Source of the DNA: CAZJBS01 sp964544475
GTDB lineage: Bacteria > CLD3 > SB21
Direction: 5' to 3'
DNA: 64,000 nucleotides
Assembly: GCA_964544475.1 (NCBI GenBank)
Contig: CAZJBS010000001.1
Coordinates: forward strand, 216,519-280,518
The notes under the pieces are model-generated. The model saw only the letters and a list, made by a program, of their open reading frames with translations. It was not told the DNA's origin and made no database searches. Every line of letters begins with the position of its first letter. The stretch's first letter is position 1. The translations under genes were made by a program, and so were the position numbers. Below, in pieces: positions 60,020 through 64,000 of this stretch.

Positions 60020-61675
60020 TCAGAAGCGATAGCTGAGTTCCAGGTAAAAGCGATCGGATTGTTCGTCCCGGCCGGTCGAGAATTCATACTGGACCGTCGT
60101 GAAAAGGCGCCTGGATATCTCGTAACTGACGTCAGCGGAAACGGAATGGCGGTCGTAGGAATCGGAGCGCCCCCGCAGTTCGTAGGTGTACGTTCGAAAC
60201 GTGGACGAAGCGTACACACGGCCCCATTGGCGTGAGACCGCATAGCTGAAACTGTGAGCAGACGTGTAGGGGGTTGTTGTCGTGAAATAGCGGAAATTCA
60301 GATTGAGCTGAGTCTTGAGGACATTGTAGTAATAAATACCCGCCGAGTGGAGCCAGGTATTCTGGCTGTCACCGGCCCGGGTGCGAACGCTGGAACTAAT
60401 CGACAGCGTCAATTGCCTGGTAGCCCTCCAACTGACGTCGCCTCGAAGGCCCTGGCGGAAAGCGTCGTCAAAAAGCGAATCGGGAATGGCGCGATATGTC
60501 TGGACGAGAAAGACATTTTTTCGGGCATCGTAACTTCCTGTAATCGAAACCGAACGAATCGGGCGCATTCTGGCCATCAGGTAAATATTGGACAACTCCA
60601 ATGGGCTGTTCCTCCGGGATTGGCCGGAACGGTTTATGCCAATCTCGGCGTTCTGATACAGATACAATAAAGAACCATACGTGGCGTCGTTCTGGAGATA
60701 GAAGAATTCACGATCGATCTTACCATGTACGTATTGGCCGGAAAACGCGAGAGTGGAGGTGGTTTTCGTGTCGCCGCCGAATTCGTGTTTGTAATTGGCA
60801 TAGATACCGAGTTTGCTGGTCGATGTTTGTGGCGTGGACTTGCGGTAGTCCGGCTCGGTTCCGACAAAGCCTCCGACGACCAGATTGGTTTGTAGTTTAT
60901 GGGCATACAAAGCGCCGTCAAAATAGCCGATGCCGTTGATCACCGGCGAGGACACACGGCCGACCTGATACGAATAAGGAGCGGTATCGTTCTGGTATTT
61001 GAGCGACAGTTCATAGACGCGCAGGGGATAATTGGCGGAACGCAGGTCCCGGTTTGAATACGTCTTTCGAATGTGCGTGTTGGTGCTGAGACTGTAATAC
61101 GATCCCTGGATCCGGTTGTAGTCAAGATTGACAACCATACCGGGCTGATAGTAATTGTAATCTGAATTCTTCCGATCCGATGAACTGAAGAACTGAAGAC
61201 CGACGCGGCCCACGAGTACGTTGCGGTCTTTTGAAGCCCCTCGCGAGGCCCCGGACTGTGAACCCAGGTTGTCGAGCGTGGTCTGGTTGTGTTTGGCGAT
61301 GGCCCCACTCCACAAGGCCGGCAGATCCGACCGGCCTGTACGGGCGCTGTCGCCAGGGGTGATGCGTTTGGAGTCGGTCCGGGCGACGGACGGATGGAAT
61401 AACAAATCCATGCCGACCGCAGGTTTAAAGTTCGCATCCAGCGACGCCACTAAGGAACTCTTCCGCGATATGGAACGAATCACGAGAACGGGTTGGGCGG
61501 GTTTGGCCGCCAGCCGCAGTGAATCTCCGACGATGGCGCCTTTGAGCGTGCCGATGTCCGTATAGATGGCATCCGCCGAAACGTACGTGATCTTTCCAGT
61601 TCCATCCTGTCCCGACACACTCCGGGCCGCCAGCAAAAGTGTCCCTAAAAAAAGCAATCGTCGAGCCGTCGTCAT
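60020..61675 (-). CDS. Outer-membrane beta-barrel protein adjoining multihaem cytochromes
   Basis: 551 residues with a signal peptide (about 1-22, ARSVSG). Residues about 25-95 form a small beta domain (KITYVSADAIYTDIG, GDSLRL, VLVIRSISRKSSLVA) that resembles an SH3-like fold. From about 150 there are about 20 amphipathic strands with aromatic girdles (LVGRVGLQFFSSSD, SYYSLSTNTHIRKTY, TKTTSTLAFSGQYVHG) and a terminal Phe in LELSYRF, the C-terminal signature of outer-membrane proteins. It starts 3 bp after the multihaem gene at 61679-62956, so it is likely a porin-like partner of those cytochromes (inference). No haem motif is present in it. Confidence 0.8.
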   Translation of the reverse strand: MTTARRLLFLGTLLLAARSVSGQDGTGKITYVSADAIYTDIGTLKGAIVGDSLRLAAKPAQPVLVIRSISRKSSLVASLDANFKPAVGMDLLFHPSVARTDSKRITPGDSARTGRSDLPALWSGAIAKHNQTTLDNLGSQSGASRGASKDRNVLVGRVGLQFFSSSDRKNSDYNYYQPGMVVNLDYNRIQGSYYSLSTNTHIRKTYSNRDLRSANYPLRVYELSLKYQNDTAPYSYQVGRVSSPVINGIGYFDGALYAHKLQTNLVVGGFVGTEPDYRKSTPQTSTSKLGIYANYKHEFGGDTKTTSTLAFSGQYVHGKIDREFFYLQNDATYGSLLYLYQNAEIGINRSGQSRRNSPLELSNIYLMARMRPIRSVSITGSYDARKNVFLVQTYRAIPDSLFDDAFRQGLRGDVSWRATRQLTLSISSSVRTRAGDSQNTWLHSAGIYYYNVLKTQLNLNFRYFTTTTPYTSAHSFSYAVSRQWGRVYASSTFRTYTYELRGRSDSYDRHSVSADVSYEISRRLFTTVQYEFSTGRDEQSDRFYLELSYRF

Positions 61676-61678
61676 GTC

Positions 61679-62956
61679 CTATTCTTCTCCCCGTGGATGG
61701 CAATCAAAGCAAGCCTGACTCTGATAAACATAATCTCTCACTTCGTCGTGTTCGCCGTTCATGCGGCTCTGGCTGTGGTCATGGCAATGCGTGCAACTGA
61801 AAAGCTGATAATTGGTCGGCACGTTGTGGCAGCCTGAGCCGTCACCGGCGGTGGCGCAGCCATTCCATTTGCCACGGTGTTTGCCGGACGTGATGGGAAA
61901 GGAAGGGCCATGGTCAAACGTCGATGGCGTCCAGGCGTTGGTGGAATGGCACTCCACACAGGTCGTCGGGAATACGTTGGTGTGGATGGGGTTGGTGGCC
62001 TGGGTGTAGTCCGCCGTGTGGCAAACAAAACAATCGGTGGGTGTGCCGGAAAATCCGCCGGCATGGCATTGGCTGCATTGCGATTCTATGCGCTTGTGAG
62101 CGCCCGTCAACGCAAACCGGGTCGCGTTGTGATCGAAGGAGGCCGGCCGCCATCCCGGTTTGGTTGAGTGACACGCCTGGCATTCGGTTGGGAAGCCGCC
62201 CTGGGCATGATTGGGTTGCAGGGCCGCATCGTAGTCACTTCGATGGCACGTCACGCATTCACGGCTGGCGCTCCTGTAATCGCTATTGGCGTGGCATAGG
62301 GCGCAGGCGGCGGACTTGTGAGCCCCGTCGAGGACAAATCCAAACAACGCGTGGTCGGCGTTCGCCGGCGTCCAGGCCAGCGTGGTATGACAATTCTGGC
62401 AATCCGTGCTCAGTCCGGACATCGCATGGTTGGGGTTGGACGTTCGTTGATAGTCGGCGGCATGGCAGAAAAAACAATCGGTCGGGATGCCGGCATATTC
62501 GTTTTCCCGCTGGTTGACGTGACAACTGCGACAATCGGTCGTTGCATGGCGGCCCGTGAGAGGAAAACGTGTGGCGGCGTGCTGGCTCACAAAACTGCCG
62601 GGCTTCCAGCTGGATGGATGGTGACAATGACCGCAATTCTGTCCGAGTTGACCCTTGTGCACATCCTGGTGGCACTGGTGACAGTCCGTCCGCGCCATGA
62701 CAAAAGCGAGGTTGTCATGACAGGTCTTGCAGGTGACCGACTTGTGAAGACCCAACAACGGAAAACCGGTTTCCCGATTGTGATCAAAAGCCATGCTCGG
62801 TGACAGCGTTTTCCAATTGATCGTCGTGTGGCAGGTCTCACAATTCAACCGGATGGGACCGTGGGGGTTTAGGGATTCGGCCTTTGTCTTCAACGTATCC
62901 TGACCGAAGACCGGCACGAAATGCATGAACAGGACCATGGTACACACAATTCGCAT
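61679..62956 (-). CDS. Exported multihaem cytochrome c (15 CXXCH plus one CX8CH)
   Basis: 425 residues with a signal peptide (about 1-19, VPVFGQ). I count 15 canonical CXXCH motifs, from CETCH near residue 39 to CFDCH at the C-terminus, spaced as modules of two to three haems: P-T-D-C-F-x-C-H, then a W-x-P-x-x-F-D-H segment, then F-x-L-T-G-A-H and C-x-x-C-H. A sixteenth pair reads CATAGDGSGCH (CX8CH), near residue 365. The FDH and GAH histidines are probable distal ligands. It is probably periplasmic or surface exposed and carries electrons; 3 bp separate it from the barrel gene. Confidence 0.9.
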   Translation of the reverse strand: MRIVCTMVLFMHFVPVFGQDTLKTKAESLNPHGPIRLNCETCHTTINWKTLSPSMAFDHNRETGFPLLGLHKSVTCKTCHDNLAFVMARTDCHQCHQDVHKGQLGQNCGHCHHPSSWKPGSFVSQHAATRFPLTGRHATTDCRSCHVNQRENEYAGIPTDCFFCHAADYQRTSNPNHAMSGLSTDCQNCHTTLAWTPANADHALFGFVLDGAHKSAACALCHANSDYRSASRECVTCHRSDYDAALQPNHAQGGFPTECQACHSTKPGWRPASFDHNATRFALTGAHKRIESQCSQCHAGGFSGTPTDCFVCHTADYTQATNPIHTNVFPTTCVECHSTNAWTPSTFDHGPSFPITSGKHRGKWNGCATAGDGSGCHNVPTNYQLFSCTHCHDHSQSRMNGEHDEVRDYVYQSQACFDCHPRGEE

Positions 62957-62959
62957 GGG

Positions 62960-64000
62960 TCAATCGATTTTGAAGTTCTTGATGCGCACTTTCAGTCCAT
63001 TACCGTCCGGATGGCAGGAGAAACACGCCTCTGAATTGTAGGAGTACCCGGTCACGTCCTGGTGTTCACTGTCCATCTCAGACTGCCGGTGCTCATGACA
63101 ATGGAGGCAACTGAAAAGCTGGTAGTTGGTGTTCACGGTGTGGCAACCGGCGCCATTGCCCGAACCACCTCCGCAGCCTGTCCATTCGCCGGCATGGCGG
63201 CCCGTGTATATCGGAAAATATTGCGCGTCGTGATTGAGCGTCGAAGGATCCCACACGTTTTGTGTGTGGCACATGAGACAGTCATGCGGAAAATTGTTCG
63301 TGACATGGTTTGGATTCGTCACGCCATTGTAGTCGCTCTGGTGGCAGGAATAACAATCGGAACTTGCGCTGGTCAGATTGCCGGAGTGGCACTGCGAACA
63401 TTGATTGGCAATGGCGGTGTGAGCGCCCAGCAGCGCATAACCGGTGTATGCCGCATGGTTGAATGTCGATGGTATCCAACCGGACGTCGCATGACAGCCC
63501 TGGCACGTTGTCGGGAACGTCAACCCGGGGTGATTGGGATTGAGCGCAGCAGAGTAGTCGGCCTGATGGCACGCATAACAATCGGTCGGCGTGTTGGTGT
63601 AACCGGACGCATGGCATAGCACGCACTGGTTCTGCACGGTCAGATGCGCGCCGGTCAACGGGAAGGACGTGCCGCTGTGATCGAACGTCGCCGGTGCCCA
63701 ACCAGCGTTGGTCGTGTGGCAGTTGGTGCACGTCGTCGAAAGGTTGTTGGTCACGTGATTGGGATCGACGGCCGCGGTGAAGTCGGACTGATGGCAGGCG
63801 TAACAATCGGTCGGCGTGTTGTTGTAACCGGAGGCGTGGCAGGACACACACTGGTTTTGCACGGTCAGATGCGCGCCCGTCAATGGGAATGACGTGCCGC
63901 TGTGATCGAACGTCGCCGGCGCCCAGCCCGGGTTGGTCGTGTGGCAGTTGGTGCACGTCGTCGAAAAGTTGTTGGTCACGTGATTGGGATCGACGGCCGC
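62960..64000 (-). CDS. Modular multihaem cytochrome c (N-terminus outside window)
   Basis: The minus frame is open to the window edge (an apparent GTG at 63977-63979 sits in the middle of a repeat, so it is not the real start). The visible part has 12 canonical CXXCH motifs and one CX9CH (CGGGSGNGAGCH). The modules read PTDCYACHQ, then NPNH or DPNH, CTNCHTTN, GWAPATFDHSGTSFPL, TGAH and NQCVxCH, about 75 residues and three haems each. The C-terminal part has the same GRHAGEW and NYQLFSCLHCHEH segments as the next gene, showing a common origin. It ends 3 bp before the next cytochrome gene. Full length and the total number of haems are unknown. Confidence 0.9.
   Translation of the reverse strand, partial: AAVDPNHVTNNFSTTCTNCHTTNPGWAPATFDHSGTSFPLTGAHLTVQNQCVSCHASGYNNTPTDCYACHQSDFTAAVDPNHVTNNLSTTCTNCHTTNAGWAPATFDHSGTSFPLTGAHLTVQNQCVLCHASGYTNTPTDCYACHQADYSAALNPNHPGLTFPTTCQGCHATSGWIPSTFNHAAYTGYALLGAHTAIANQCSQCHSGNLTSASSDCYSCHQSDYNGVTNPNHVTNNFPHDCLMCHTQNVWDPSTLNHDAQYFPIYTGRHAGEWTGCGGGSGNGAGCHTVNTNYQLFSCLHCHEHRQSEMDSEHQDVTGYSYNSEACFSCHPDGNGLKVRIKNFKID
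63526..64000 (-). repeat. 225-bp tandem repeat inside the multihaem gene
   Basis: The sequence beginning TCACGTGATTGGGATCGACG at 63751 recurs at 63976, exactly 225 bp later, and the copy before (63526-63750) is close to it. The first two units are near-identical over long stretches (for example AACAATCGGTCGGCGTGTTG). The unit codes for 75 residues with three CXXCH motifs. The repeat runs into the window edge, so the copy number is not known. Confidence 0.9.

Noticed and set aside
60020..61675. Naming the barrel MtrB or PioB
   Set aside because: I see no family motif of those proteins (such as the CXXC near the N-terminus of MtrB), so only the general class is supported.
63526..64000. Possible CRISPR-like repeat array
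   Set aside because: Unit length is 225 bp with no short spacers, and the unit is an in-frame coding module with haem motifs.
1..64000. Insertion sequences, integrases or attachment sites
   Set aside because: No transposase, integrase or terminal inverted repeat pair was seen in the window; the only broken gene is the glycosyltransferase remnant at 6280-6626.

Overview
The window reads as a chromosomal segment of a Gram-negative, menaquinone-using bacterium, most likely from the Bacteroidota/Chlorobi/Ignavibacteria-Calditrichota side of the tree (FCB superphylum). The reasons are a PorX-type response regulator with a PglZ domain (known from type IX secretion regulation), the futalosine-route enzyme MqnA plus a UbiE/MenG methyltransferase, an LptF/LptG permease, several outer-membrane beta-barrels, and a modest G+C content (mid-50s % by eye). 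The phylum assignment is inference; no rRNA gene is present. Coding density is very high, many genes overlap by 4 bp (ATGA), and no gap without a gene exceeds about 220 bp.

Layout. (1) 1-10.4 kb, minus strand: a surface-polysaccharide cluster with two O-antigen ligase/polymerase-like membrane proteins, three family-4 glycosyltransferases, a decayed fourth copy, a radical SAM protein, RmlA, a class I methyltransferase, a start-truncated SGNH-like protein and a PASTA-domain protein. (2) 10.5-18.5 kb, plus strand: a signalling block with two response-regulator/histidine-kinase hybrids, a stand-alone receiver, a receiver-DUF4388-roadblock protein and a Crp/Fnr regulator, interleaved with ComF, a carbon-nitrogen hydrolase and a lipid-kinase-like protein. 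(3) 18.5-27.4 kb, plus strand: a tightly packed run of PHP phosphoesterase, a RelA/SpoT-like protein of unknown function, a GT2 transferase, a HAD phosphatase, a methyltransferase, pyrimidine-nucleoside phosphorylase, an ECF sigma factor, a periplasmic toastrack-like protein and a TPR protein. (4) 27.4-31.2 kb, minus strand: polA and a TPR membrane protein. (5) 31.4-34.8 kb, plus strand: gap-pgk-tpiA-secG, then tRNA-Leu(GAG). (6) 35-51.5 kb, plus strand: TPR protein, DUF2007 protein, mqnA, bifunctional-nuclease-like protein, LptF/G permease, rlmB, DCC thiol oxidoreductase, SNF2-type helicase, porX-like gene, FdhF/YdeP-type molybdoenzyme with fdhD, ubiE/menG, cyclodeaminase-like protein, a 50-residue membrane peptide and a SpoIIE-type phosphatase. 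(7) 51.5-64 kb, minus strand: a beta-helix/J-domain membrane protein, a UshA-like nucleotidase, two proteins with haem-c motifs (one an outer-membrane barrel), a bacterial aeRF-like protein, a TIGR01212-type radical SAM protein, and at the edge a beta-barrel with two large multihaem cytochromes.

The most notable system is 60.0-64.0 kb: an outer-membrane beta-barrel gene separated by only 3 bp from two modular multihaem cytochrome c genes. This is the gene content expected of a porin-cytochrome conduit for extracellular electron transfer. Both cytochromes carry, at the same place, a glycine-rich expansion inside a haem-binding motif (CX8CH and CX9CH in place of CXXCH), and the upstream gene contains almost identical 225-bp tandem repeats that add three haem sites per copy. 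Other items worth checking are the beta-helix/J-domain fusion, the RelA/SpoT-like orphan family, an apparent ATC start codon in the lipid-kinase gene, and a GAPDH that closely resembles the trypanosomatid glycosomal enzyme.
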